DNA of 64,000 nucleotides. Source: Lachnospiraceae bacterium. GTDB taxonomy: Bacteria > Bacillota > Clostridia > Lachnospirales > Lachnospiraceae. A model generated the notes under the pieces. It was not told where the DNA came from. It saw only the letters and a program-made list of their open reading frames with translations, and searched no databases. The stretch covers positions 1 through 64,000 of the forward strand of contig JAEERY010000016.1 in the NCBI GenBank assembly GCA_016286035.1, written 5' to 3'. The position numbers were made by a program, and so were the translations under genes. Below, piece after piece: positions 1-7,414 of this stretch. Position 1 is the first letter of the stretch. Every line of letters starts with the position of its first letter.

Positions 1-1
1 A

Positions 2-697
2 CAGAGACAGCGTGTTGCTATGGGACGTGCTATCGTTCGTAACCCTAAGGTATTCCTTATGGACGAGCCTCTTTCAAACCTTGATGCTAAGCTTCGTGTT
101 CAGATGAGAACTGAGATCGCTAAGCTTCACCAGAGACTTGGTACCACAATCATCTACGTTACACATGACCAGACAGAGGCTATGACTCTTGGTACAAGAA
201 TCGTAGTTATGAAGGACGGTGTTGTTCAGCAGGTAGATACACCTCAGAACCTCTATGACAAGCCCACAAACCTTTTCGTAGCTGGATTCATGGGATCACC
301 TCAGATGAACTTCCTTGATGGTGTTGTTTCTATCAACGGTGAGAACGTTACAATCAACTGTGCAGGTCTTGAGATCCCGCTTCCTCCCGCTAAGGCTAAG
401 AAGCTTATCGAGGGTGGTTATGACGGAAAGACCGTTACATTCGGTATTCGTCCTGAAGATGTTTATGATTCAGAGATGTTCATCGAGACAGCTAAGGCTT
501 CTTTCGAAGCTACAGTTAAGGTTTACGAGCTTCTTGGTGCAGAAGTATTCTTGTACTTCGAGCTTGACGAGTTCCCGATCACTGCAAGAGTTGATCCTCG
601 TACAACAGCAAGACCTGGTGATACAATCAAGGTTGCTTTCGATGTTGAGAAGATCCACGTATTCGACAAAGAGACAGAGCAGGTTATCACAAACTAG
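2..697 (+). CDS. Sugar ABC transporter ATPase, MsmX/UgpC/MalK type (5' truncated by window)
   Basis: C-terminal 231 residues of an ABC ATPase that energises carbohydrate importers in the cytoplasm; the family is usually about 370 residues. The reading frame is open to the window edge, so the true start lies outside. The first residues are the tail of the signature region (QRQRVAMGRA), followed by Walker B FLMDEP, the D-loop and the H-loop histidine in YVTHD. The rest is the MalK-type regulatory beta domain (TOBE-like), which distinguishes sugar-importer ATPases from other ABC ATPases. In Firmicutes one such ATPase often serves several importers, and no permease is next to it here. Codons are strongly biased (CTT, GCT, ATC, TAC), as in highly expressed genes and unlike its neighbours. 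Confidence 0.93.
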   Translation, partial: QRQRVAMGRAIVRNPKVFLMDEPLSNLDAKLRVQMRTEIAKLHQRLGTTIIYVTHDQTEAMTLGTRIVVMKDGVVQQVDTPQNLYDKPTNLFVAGFMGSPQMNFLDGVVSINGENVTINCAGLEIPLPPAKAKKLIEGGYDGKTVTFGIRPEDVYDSEMFIETAKASFEATVKVYELLGAEVFLYFELDEFPITARVDPRTTARPGDTIKVAFDVEKIHVFDKETEQVITN

Positions 698-719
698 TCT
701 TGATCCACAGGTTATATCA

Positions 720-750
720 GGGAAACGCAGATTTGCGTTTCCCTTTTTTT
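720..750 (+). terminator. Rho-independent terminator of the sugar ABC ATPase gene
   Basis: A perfect 10-bp stem (GGGAAACGCA / TGCGTTTCCC) with a four-base loop is followed by seven T. It lies 23 bp after the stop codon. Confidence 0.93.
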
Positions 751-772
751 GTCCTGATGGATTCCGGGTACA

Positions 773-801
773 TTGTATGTATCATACCTTTGTTCTATAA
801 T
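773..801 (+). promoter_or_regulatory. Sigma-A-type promoter upstream of the CapA-like gene
   Basis: TTGTAT (773-778) and TATAAT (796-801) are separated by exactly 17 bp. The -10 box ends 33 bp before the start codon at 835, and the preceding gene has its own terminator, so a new transcript is expected here. Confidence 0.6.
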
Positions 802-834
802 TGGTTAGGACATTGATAAGATCGGGAAGATAGT

Positions 835-2148
835 ATGAAAAGAATGGCATATAAAAGAATAAAAACGATCATCTGTCTTATATGTATTGTTTTTATTATG
901 GGATGTGCAAAAGAGAATAACGATCAGACAGATCATGTGGCTGAAGAAACGATCCTGACAGATACCGTCGATACCCTTAAGGTTACTCCTGAGATATTGA
1001 ATGAAGTCCGGACTGATATTTCAAAGGAAGATCAGAAAGAAGATAAAGAGGAAACACTGCCGGTTTCTGAAGATGAACCGAATCAATCCCTTAATATCAT
1101 CATGGTGGGAGATATACTTTTGCATACGCCTGTTGAGGAAGCGGCGAAAGATGATGAGACCGGAGAATATGATTTTGATTTTATCTTTGATCATACTAAA
1201 GACAGGATAGCATCAGCGGATATCGCAATAGTGAATCAGGAAGTGATCATAGGCGGTCAAAAGCTTAAGATATCGGGTTATCCAACATTTAATGCGCCTT
1301 TTGAGATAGGCGATGCATTAAGTAAAGCCGGTTTTGATGTGGTCTGTCATGCGACCAATCATGCTCTTGACAGGGGAAAAAGCGGAATAATCAACTGTCT
1401 TGATTTCTGGAGAGAAACATATCCGGATATGCTGGTCACGGGAATATACGATAATGAAGATGATGCCTCTGCTGATCTGATACCGATCATAGAGAGAAAT
1501 GGAATAAAGATAGCCGTTCTTAATTACACATATGGGACAAACGGGATAGAGCCTCCGTCCGATATGCCTTATGCTGTGAGCATGCTAAGAAAGGACAGAG
1601 TGATCACACAGCTCGATATAGCGGAAAAGACAGCTGATTTTACGATAGTATGTCCTCACTGGGGAACAGAGTACAATCTGGGTATAAGTGATGAACAGAA
1701 GAAGTGGACTGAGATATTCAGGGAACACGGAGCTGATGTTGTAATAGGTACCCATCCTCATGTCATAGAGCCGGTGGTTTTCTATGAGGATGAAGATACT
1801 GATAACATCACAAATAATCACGGAAACGGTGACATGCCGGTTTACTATTCCCTTGGAAACTTTGTGAACTGGACAGCATCTTCGGGATCCGGTGTGGCAA
1901 ATCGCATGGTAGGCGGAATGGCTAACATCAATATCAGCAGAAAAGAAAACGGTGAGGTCTCTATAGATGATTTTAATGTTGAATCATACGTGTGTCATGT
2001 GATATCGGGAGATAAAAATGTTACGGTTTATCCGCTTGAGGATTACAGTGAGAGTCTTGCTTCTCAAAATGAGATAATAAGACAGGATCCATCATTTAGC
2101 AGGGAATACTGTGACAGGCTTGTTGAGAAAGTATACGCCAATGAATGA
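835..2148 (+). CDS. CapA-family lipoprotein (poly-gamma-glutamate synthesis-type metallophosphatase fold)
   Basis: A 437-residue secreted protein with a lipoprotein signal peptide: basic start, hydrophobic core and lipobox IMGC with the lipidated Cys at residue 24. An acidic linker follows to about residue 80, and then the PGA_cap domain. Conserved calcineurin-like motifs are visible: VGDILLH near the domain start, NHALDRG, HWGTEY and GTHPHVIEP. CapA proteins take part in capsular poly-gamma-glutamate production in Bacillus, but many anaerobes carry CapA-like lipoproteins without capBC, and none are seen here, so a polyglutamate role is not shown. It is a single-gene unit with its own promoter and terminator. 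An alternative start at 844 would remove only three residues. Confidence 0.88.
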   Translation: MKRMAYKRIKTIICLICIVFIMGCAKENNDQTDHVAEETILTDTVDTLKVTPEILNEVRTDISKEDQKEDKEETLPVSEDEPNQSLNIIMVGDILLHTPVEEAAKDDETGEYDFDFIFDHTKDRIASADIAIVNQEVIIGGQKLKISGYPTFNAPFEIGDALSKAGFDVVCHATNHALDRGKSGIINCLDFWRETYPDMLVTGIYDNEDDASADLIPIIERNGIKIAVLNYTYGTNGIEPPSDMPYAVSMLRKDRVITQLDIAEKTADFTIVCPHWGTEYNLGISDEQKKWTEIFREHGADVVIGTHPHVIEPVVFYEDEDTDNITNNHGNGDMPVYYSLGNFVNWTASSGSGVANRMVGGMANINISRKENGEVSIDDFNVESYVCHVISGDKNVTVYPLEDYSESLASQNEIIRQDPSFSREYCDRLVEKVYANE

Positions 2149-2151
2149 TAT

Positions 2152-2182
2152 GGGCGCAATTGTTTAATTGCGTCCGTTTTTC
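2152..2182 (+). terminator. Terminator of the CapA-like gene
   Basis: A 10-bp stem (GGGCGCAATT / AATTGCGTCC, one G-T pair) with loop GTTT is followed by a T-rich run. It overlaps the proposed promoter of the next gene. Confidence 0.85.
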
Positions 2183-2196
2183 TTTTGTTTTATACT
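2168..2196 (+). promoter_or_regulatory. Putative promoter of the CdaR-like regulator
   Basis: TTGCGT (2168-2173) and TATACT (2191-2196) are spaced by 17 bp. The -35 box lies in the 3' arm of the preceding terminator, a compact arrangement. This rests on consensus match only. Confidence 0.45.
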
Positions 2197-2241
2197 GTAA
2201 ATGGTAGTTTATTAAAACTGCGAAAGGTTCAGGGAGGTAAC

Positions 2242-3315
2242 ATGATCACAAATCAGGTTATTCAGAGTACGATAGATGATCTTAATGAGATCACCAAAGT
2301 GGATTTTGTTGTTTATGATGTCGAAAGCGGCGTTGTCGCTTCCACCTGTGACAAAGAGGTGGATGACAACATGATAGATTCATTCATTGCTTCTTCACTT
2401 GACAGTCAGTCTGCAAACGACTGCCATTACATGAAAGTCAAGGATGAGGGTGATGACGTATATGTTCTTATCGCCATAGGATCCACGGAATTTGCATATA
2501 CGATGGGTAAGGTTGCGGTAAGCCAGCTCCAAAGCCTGATGCTTGCATATAAAGAGAGAATAGACAGGAACAATTTCTTCCAGAATCTGATCATGGACAA
2601 TCTGTTATTGGTTGATATCCATAACAGAGCGACCAAGCTTCATATAGAGAATGAAAAGAAGAGAATGGTATTCCTTGTTGAGGTTGATAATGACAGGGAA
2701 AATGTAGCACCCAGACTTATGAGAAGTCTATTTGTTGAACAGGGTGGAAATTATATCACATCCGTTGATGAGAAGACCATAATTCTTATCAAGGATATGG
2801 ATGATGAAGAATACGATGAGGTTGCAAATACCATTGTGGATATGCTGGAATCCGAAGCCATGTTAAGAGTAAGGGTTTCATACGGCCTTGCGGTAAACGA
2901 GCTTAAGAATATATCCAAGTGCTACAAGGAAGCCAAAATGGCACTTGAAGTGGGAAGTATCTTCCATTCGGGAATGAATGTTCTTTCATATGAAAACCTG
3001 GGTATAGGAAGGCTGATATATCAGCTTCCCGTAAATCTGTGTAAGATATTTGTAAAAGAAGTGTTCGGGGATACAAAACCAGAGGATATAGATGAAGAGA
3101 CGATAACTACCATCAATAAATTCTTTGAGAACAATCTGAACGTATCAGAGACAGCTAGACAGCTTTACATTCACAGAAATACACTTGTATACCGTATGGA
3201 AAAACTCCAGAAGATGATAGGTCTGGATATGCGTAATTTCGATGATGCGGTAACGTTTAAGATTGCTATGATGGTTGTGGATTACGTGAATTATCTGGAA
3301 AAAATGGATAACTGA
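2242..3315 (+). CDS. CdaR/PucR-type transcriptional regulator
   Basis: A cytoplasmic regulator of 357 residues when started at the ATG at 2242, which has GGGAGG six bases upstream. A longer in-frame start at 2185 has no ribosome site and overlaps the promoter. The N-terminal third resembles the sugar-diacid recognition domain (segment VDFVVYDVESGVVASTCD), the middle is a degenerate GGDEF-like region, and the last 60 residues are the PucR/CdaR helix-turn-helix (NVSETARQLYIHRNTLVYRM). Family members respond to small organic acids such as glycerate or sugar diacids. The gene precedes the carbohydrate operon that starts at 3497 but is separated from it by a terminator, so its target is not shown. 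It could act on that operon. Confidence 0.85.
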   Translation: MITNQVIQSTIDDLNEITKVDFVVYDVESGVVASTCDKEVDDNMIDSFIASSLDSQSANDCHYMKVKDEGDDVYVLIAIGSTEFAYTMGKVAVSQLQSLMLAYKERIDRNNFFQNLIMDNLLLVDIHNRATKLHIENEKKRMVFLVEVDNDRENVAPRLMRSLFVEQGGNYITSVDEKTIILIKDMDDEEYDEVANTIVDMLESEAMLRVRVSYGLAVNELKNISKCYKEAKMALEVGSIFHSGMNVLSYENLGIGRLIYQLPVNLCKIFVKEVFGDTKPEDIDEETITTINKFFENNLNVSETARQLYIHRNTLVYRMEKLQKMIGLDMRNFDDAVTFKIAMMVVDYVNYLEKMDN

Positions 3316-3329
3316 AAGATATAAGGATC

Positions 3330-3364
3330 AGCTGTGATGAGTCATCTCACCACAGCTTTTTTAT
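3330..3364 (+). terminator. Terminator of the CdaR-like gene
   Basis: Stem AGCTGTG / CACAGCT extends after one mismatch into TGAG / CTCA with loop TCAT, followed by a run of T. The remaining bases to 3496 are AT-rich, and I see no clear promoter in them. Confidence 0.85.
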
Positions 3365-3496
3365 TTTCAGTGATATATAACAAAAAATGATATATTAAAG
3401 ACCAATTTATAAGAAGTAATGTTACGGGTCGGATGATACTATGAAATAGTGGGTAAAAGAGAACCGCTTTATGCGAAAAGGAAAAGGAGAAGAAAA

Positions 3497-4480
3497 GTGC
3501 AGACTATAAAATGGGGTGTATTGGGAACCGCGAATATCGCAAGGGGATGTACGATCCCGGGAATGAAACTGGCTAAAAGCTGTGAATTATATGCTATAGC
3601 AGGCAGGAATATTGAAAAAGCAGAATCTTTTAAAAAGGAATTCGGCTTTGAAAAGGCATACGGAAGCTACGAGGAACTTGTAAAAGATCCTGACGTACAG
3701 GCGATCTATATACCGCTTCCGAATGATCTGCATCTTAAATGGGTGAAGGAGGCGCTTTCGAGCGGAAAGCATGTTCTTTGTGAAAAACCGCTTGCGCTTA
3801 ATATTGATGAAGCCAGAGAGATGTACGATGAGGCCGAGAAAAACGGCGTTTATCTCATGGAGGCTTATGCTTATCTTCACAGTCCTTATGTGGAGAGTTT
3901 AAAAGAGTGTGTGAATTCGGGTCTTATCGGAGAAGTCGATTACGTGGAGTCAGCTTTTCTGACTCAGGGATACAAGGAGGATTTCCGCCTTCATAAAGAA
4001 CAGGGCGGTGGTGCCATGTATGACCTTGGATGTTACTGTACAACAATGATCCTTTCACTTATAGATTCCAAACCTGAGTTTGTAAAGGCAAGTGCAGAGT
4101 TTTCCAATCTGGGTGTGGATCTTATGACAGCAGCCATTATCAGGTTTGAAAACGGAGCAAGAGCATCATTCAATGTGGGCATGATGCTGGGAGTGAATAC
4201 CAACTCCAGATATGACAGACTCTATGTACACGGAAGCAAAGGCAGCATAAGATCTGAGGTTGAGTACAATCAGGAAGGTGATGTCAGCTACAGGATATTC
4301 ACAGATAAGGGGATCACAGAAAGAAAAGTATCCATACCTCAGAACTATTCATTGGAGATAGAACAGCTTAACAGATGTATACTTTATGGTGAAAAGCCCC
4401 ATATCACACCGGAGTTTTCTTTAGAGAACGCACAACTTATGGACTGTGTGTTTGAACAGATCGGATATTATAAGGATTAG
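3497..4480 (+). CDS. Gfo/Idh/MocA-family NAD(P)-dependent oxidoreductase
   Basis: A 327-residue cytoplasmic sugar oxidoreductase. The start is taken as GTG 3497, preceded by AAAGGAG; the in-frame GTG at 3449 adds an improbable basic leader without a ribosome site. The N-terminal Rossmann fold carries a GVLGTANIARG dinucleotide loop, then the family signature CEKPLALN and the DLGCY motif of the C-terminal alpha/beta sheet domain. Sequence style is closest to the D-xylose dehydrogenase / anhydrofructose reductase / dihydrodiol dehydrogenase branch (IPLPNDLHLKW), but the substrate cannot be read from sequence. It is the first gene of a run of six carbohydrate genes including the GH120 enzyme, so it probably oxidises or reduces a sugar or glycoside released from xylan. 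Confidence 0.88.
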   Translation: MQTIKWGVLGTANIARGCTIPGMKLAKSCELYAIAGRNIEKAESFKKEFGFEKAYGSYEELVKDPDVQAIYIPLPNDLHLKWVKEALSSGKHVLCEKPLALNIDEAREMYDEAEKNGVYLMEAYAYLHSPYVESLKECVNSGLIGEVDYVESAFLTQGYKEDFRLHKEQGGGAMYDLGCYCTTMILSLIDSKPEFVKASAEFSNLGVDLMTAAIIRFENGARASFNVGMMLGVNTNSRYDRLYVHGSKGSIRSEVEYNQEGDVSYRIFTDKGITERKVSIPQNYSLEIEQLNRCILYGEKPHITPEFSLENAQLMDCVFEQIGYYKD

Positions 4481-4514
4481 ATATAGACGGATTAATGATC
4501 AGGAGGAACAAACT

Positions 4515-5633
4515 ATGAGCATAGATCTAAGCAGCATGCCCAAACTTGGATTTGGACTCATGCGTCTGCCGGAAAGCGACGGTGAGATAGATATTGAGCA
4601 TGTGTGCCGTATGGTAGATAAGTACATGAAAGCCGGTATGAATTATTTTGATACGGCTTATGTTTATCACGGCGGAAGATCGGAAGTGGCGGCAAGGGAA
4701 GCTCTTGTTAAGCGCTACCCAAGGGACAGCTTTATGATAGCGACAAAACTCCCGGCATGGGAGATAAAGGAATATGCCGATGTAGACAGGATATTTAATG
4801 AGCAGCTTGAAAGAGCCGGCGTTGATTACTTTGATTTTTACCTGCTCCATTCAATAGAGGACGGATCAAATTATGATACATATGTGAAATATGACTGTTT
4901 TGACTGGGGTCTTAAGAAAAAAGCCGAAGGAAAGATAAAACACTTTGGGTTCTCATATCACGGAACACCCGAGCTTTTAAAGGAGATCCTGGATATACAT
5001 CCCGAAGTCGAGTTTGTTCAGATACAGTATAATTATCTGGACAGAACGAATCCTGTTGTACAGTCACAGAAGCTTTATCAGATACTTTGTGACAGAAATA
5101 TACCGATCATAGTAATGGAGCCCATAAGAGGCGGAATGCTAGCAAGTATGCCTCCTGAGATAGAAGAGAGATTTAAGGAAAGACAGCCTCAAAAGAGTGT
5201 TGCCTCATGGGCACTGCGTTTTATCGGATCACTGCCCGGGGTAATGACTATTCTTTCCGGTATGTCAAGTGAGGAACAGATGGATGACAATATCGCTACA
5301 TTCACGGATTTTGAACCGATGGCTAAAGATGAGTTTGAGATAGTGGATAAAGTGACTGATGATCTTTTGAGCATGCCTCAGATAGGATGTACATCCTGCA
5401 GATACTGCTGTGACGGCTGTCCGATGAGTATCAGCATACCCGATGTGTTCAGGACCATCAATACTCTGCGTCGTTATCCGGATGACTGGAGATCAAAGAA
5501 TTTCTATAACGGACTGGTACAAAGAAGCGGCAGAGCTTCTCATTGCATATCATGCGGTCAGTGCGAAAGAGTTTGCCCTCAGCATCTTCCGATAATCGAA
5601 TTGTTAAAAGAGGCATCTGAGATACTTGATTAA
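4515..5633 (+). CDS. Aldo/keto reductase with C-terminal ferredoxin-type iron-sulfur domain
   Basis: 372 residues from ATG 4515, which has a perfect AGGAGG at 4501; the longer open frame overlapping the preceding gene is rejected. Residues 1 to about 280 form the aldo/keto reductase barrel with the usual tetrad: Asp and Tyr in NYFDTAYVYHGG, Lys in IATKLPAW and His in LLHSIED. The C-terminal 90 residues carry two cysteine clusters, CTSCRYCCDGCP (about 292-303) and CISCGQCERVCP (about 346-358), like 2x[4Fe-4S] ferredoxins. This architecture is common in anaerobes and suggests electron exchange with ferredoxin or flavin rather than only NADPH. It lies 34 bp after the Gfo/Idh gene in the same operon. 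Confidence 0.9.
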   Translation: MSIDLSSMPKLGFGLMRLPESDGEIDIEHVCRMVDKYMKAGMNYFDTAYVYHGGRSEVAAREALVKRYPRDSFMIATKLPAWEIKEYADVDRIFNEQLERAGVDYFDFYLLHSIEDGSNYDTYVKYDCFDWGLKKKAEGKIKHFGFSYHGTPELLKEILDIHPEVEFVQIQYNYLDRTNPVVQSQKLYQILCDRNIPIIVMEPIRGGMLASMPPEIEERFKERQPQKSVASWALRFIGSLPGVMTILSGMSSEEQMDDNIATFTDFEPMAKDEFEIVDKVTDDLLSMPQIGCTSCRYCCDGCPMSISIPDVFRTINTLRRYPDDWRSKNFYNGLVQRSGRASHCISCGQCERVCPQHLPIIELLKEASEILD

Positions 5634-5662
5634 CACTTTATATCAGAGGAGGATATCCTTTA

Positions 5663-6496
5663 ATGAGACTTGGAACATCATCACCTTTAAGACATGATAC
5701 ACCCGAAGAGTGGGCTGCTAATCAAGTAAAGCTGGGTTGCGCCGCTGTTGTATTTCCAATTCAGAGCAATGAAAATGAAAGAAAGATCATTGCTTACAAA
5801 GAGGCAGCCGATAAAGCAGGCTTGACGATAGCCGAGGTGGGGATATGGAGAAATGCACTCTCACCCGATCCCAAAGAACAAATAGAAAACATGGATTACT
5901 GTGTGGAACAGTTAAGACTGGCTGATTATTTAAATGCAAGATGCGCGGTCAATGTAGCAGGTGCGTTTGGTCTCAGATGGGACGGTGGTTATAAGAACAA
6001 CTTTTCAAAGGAAGCATTTGAAAAGACAGTTTCGATGGTAAGACAGATAATAGATCGTGCTAATGTAAAAAATACTTATTTTACCCTTGAACCTATGCCA
6101 TGGATGATACCTACCGGACCCAAAGAGTATATGAAACTGATAGAAGCCGTTGAAAGAGACAGGTTTGCGGTTCATATGGATATCATAAACATGATCAACT
6201 CGGCTGAAAGGTATTTCTATGCGGATGAGTTCATAGATGAATGCATAGGTATGCTTGGAGACAGGATCAGGAGCTGTCATATAAAAGATGTGCATCTTAA
6301 TGAGTCCTATACGATGCAGCTTGAGGAGTGCGGACCCGGAGACGGTGAGTTTCCATTAAAGCATTACGTTACTAAACTCAATGAGATCGATCCGGATATG
6401 CCCGTTATATTGGAGCATCTAAACACTGATGAAGAATATATAAGATATATGAATTATCTGAAGGAGGAGCTGGATGGCTTATACAAGACTCTCTGA
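5663..6496 (+). CDS. Sugar phosphate isomerase/epimerase-like TIM barrel
   Basis: A 277-residue cytoplasmic protein of the xylose-isomerase-like (AP_endonuc_2) TIM-barrel superfamily, with AGAGGAGG upstream of the ATG. Candidate divalent-metal ligands lie in TLEPMPW, HMDIINM, CHIKDVH and ILEHLNTDEEY, the usual Glu-Asp/His-His-Glu pattern. Members isomerise or epimerise sugars, dehydrate inosose, or act on 3-keto-glycosides together with Gfo/Idh partners. The Gfo/Idh gene two positions upstream makes the last option worth considering, but the exact reaction is unknown. The end overlaps the next gene by 23 bases, so the two are probably translationally coupled. Confidence 0.85.
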   Translation: MRLGTSSPLRHDTPEEWAANQVKLGCAAVVFPIQSNENERKIIAYKEAADKAGLTIAEVGIWRNALSPDPKEQIENMDYCVEQLRLADYLNARCAVNVAGAFGLRWDGGYKNNFSKEAFEKTVSMVRQIIDRANVKNTYFTLEPMPWMIPTGPKEYMKLIEAVERDRFAVHMDIINMINSAERYFYADEFIDECIGMLGDRIRSCHIKDVHLNESYTMQLEECGPGDGEFPLKHYVTKLNEIDPDMPVILEHLNTDEEYIRYMNYLKEELDGLYKTL

Positions 6497-7373
6497 TGCA
6501 AATGAGATAACAAAACGTTACATGGATTCGATCCTGATCGAAGAAAGGCTTATTGATTCAGTTAAGGCTAATCTGAATACGTTATTTTGCGGTGAGACCT
6601 TTTCAATGCCGGTTATGACTCCAGCATTTTCTCATCTGGGTCAGATGAACGGAAGGGATAAAACCGGTCTTGAGGAGTATTCCATCGCTGCCAAAGAGTG
6701 TAACATACTTAACTTTTGCGGAATGATGGAAAACGACATGTTTAAAAAAATCGTTGATACAAAAGCAAAGACTGTAAGGATAGTAAAACCCTATGCGGAT
6801 AACGGTAAAGTAAAAGACCAGATAGCATTTGCCAAAGAAGCGGGGGCATTCGGAGTAGGTATGGATATAGATCATATCTTCGGTATGACAGGATATGATG
6901 TCGTTGTGGGTGAAGAAATGGCCGCTCAGACATTTGATATGCTAAAGTCATATGTTGATTCCGTTGATATTCCTTTTGTGATCAAAGGCGTACTGAGTGT
7001 TGAAGATGCTGTCAAATGTGCTGATATAGGAGCCAAAGCCATAATCGTAAGCCATCATCACGGACGACTTCCATACGCAGTTCCACCGATGATGATACTT
7101 CCCAGGATAAAAGAAGCGTTAAAGGGCAGGGATGTTAAGATAATAGTGGATTGCGGTATTGAAAGCGGAGCTGATGTTTACAAGGCTCTTGCGCTTGGAG
7201 CGGATGCTGCGGCTCTTGGCAGATCAATGATGCCACACCTTGAAAGTGACGGTGTTAAGGGAGTGGCGGATTTTCTTAAGAACATAGGTGATGAACTCAG
7301 ATTTATAATGAGTTGTACAGGGTTTGAAAATGTGGCGGATATAGATTCATCCGCTTTGATAATGAGCAGATAA
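6474..7373 (+). CDS. FMN-dependent alpha-hydroxy-acid oxidoreductase (lactate oxidase/dehydrogenase-like)
   Basis: A 299-residue TIM-barrel flavoenzyme. The start at 6474 lies inside the preceding gene and is preceded by AAGGAGG. Near residue 190 it has SHHHGRLPYAVPP, matching the family's SNHGGRQLD active-site segment with the catalytic His and substrate-binding Arg kept. The FMN-phosphate loop region VDCGIESGADVYKALALGADAAALGR matches the usual DGGxRxGxDvxKAlaLGA motif with Cys for Gly. At 299 residues it lacks most of the N-terminal extension of lactate oxidases (about 370). It probably oxidises a 2-hydroxy acid or a related sugar acid. In an anaerobe the electron acceptor is unlikely to be oxygen. 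Confidence 0.82.
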   Translation: MAYTRLSDANEITKRYMDSILIEERLIDSVKANLNTLFCGETFSMPVMTPAFSHLGQMNGRDKTGLEEYSIAAKECNILNFCGMMENDMFKKIVDTKAKTVRIVKPYADNGKVKDQIAFAKEAGAFGVGMDIDHIFGMTGYDVVVGEEMAAQTFDMLKSYVDSVDIPFVIKGVLSVEDAVKCADIGAKAIIVSHHHGRLPYAVPPMMILPRIKEALKGRDVKIIVDCGIESGADVYKALALGADAAALGRSMMPHLESDGVKGVADFLKNIGDELRFIMSCTGFENVADIDSSALIMSR

Positions 7374-7414
7374 TATAAAACTGCAAAAAGGTGAAAAGAA
7401 AGAGAGGGTTACTA

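Noticed and set aside
3449-3496. GTG start 48 bases upstream of the Gfo/Idh gene
   Set aside because: The extra peptide is very basic, without a ribosome site, and lies before the Rossmann strand that normally starts the protein.
6474-6496. Overlap of the sugar isomerase-like and FMN enzyme genes as a frameshift
   Set aside because: Both frames have normal ends and starts, and the AAGGAGG ahead of the second start points to ordinary translational coupling.
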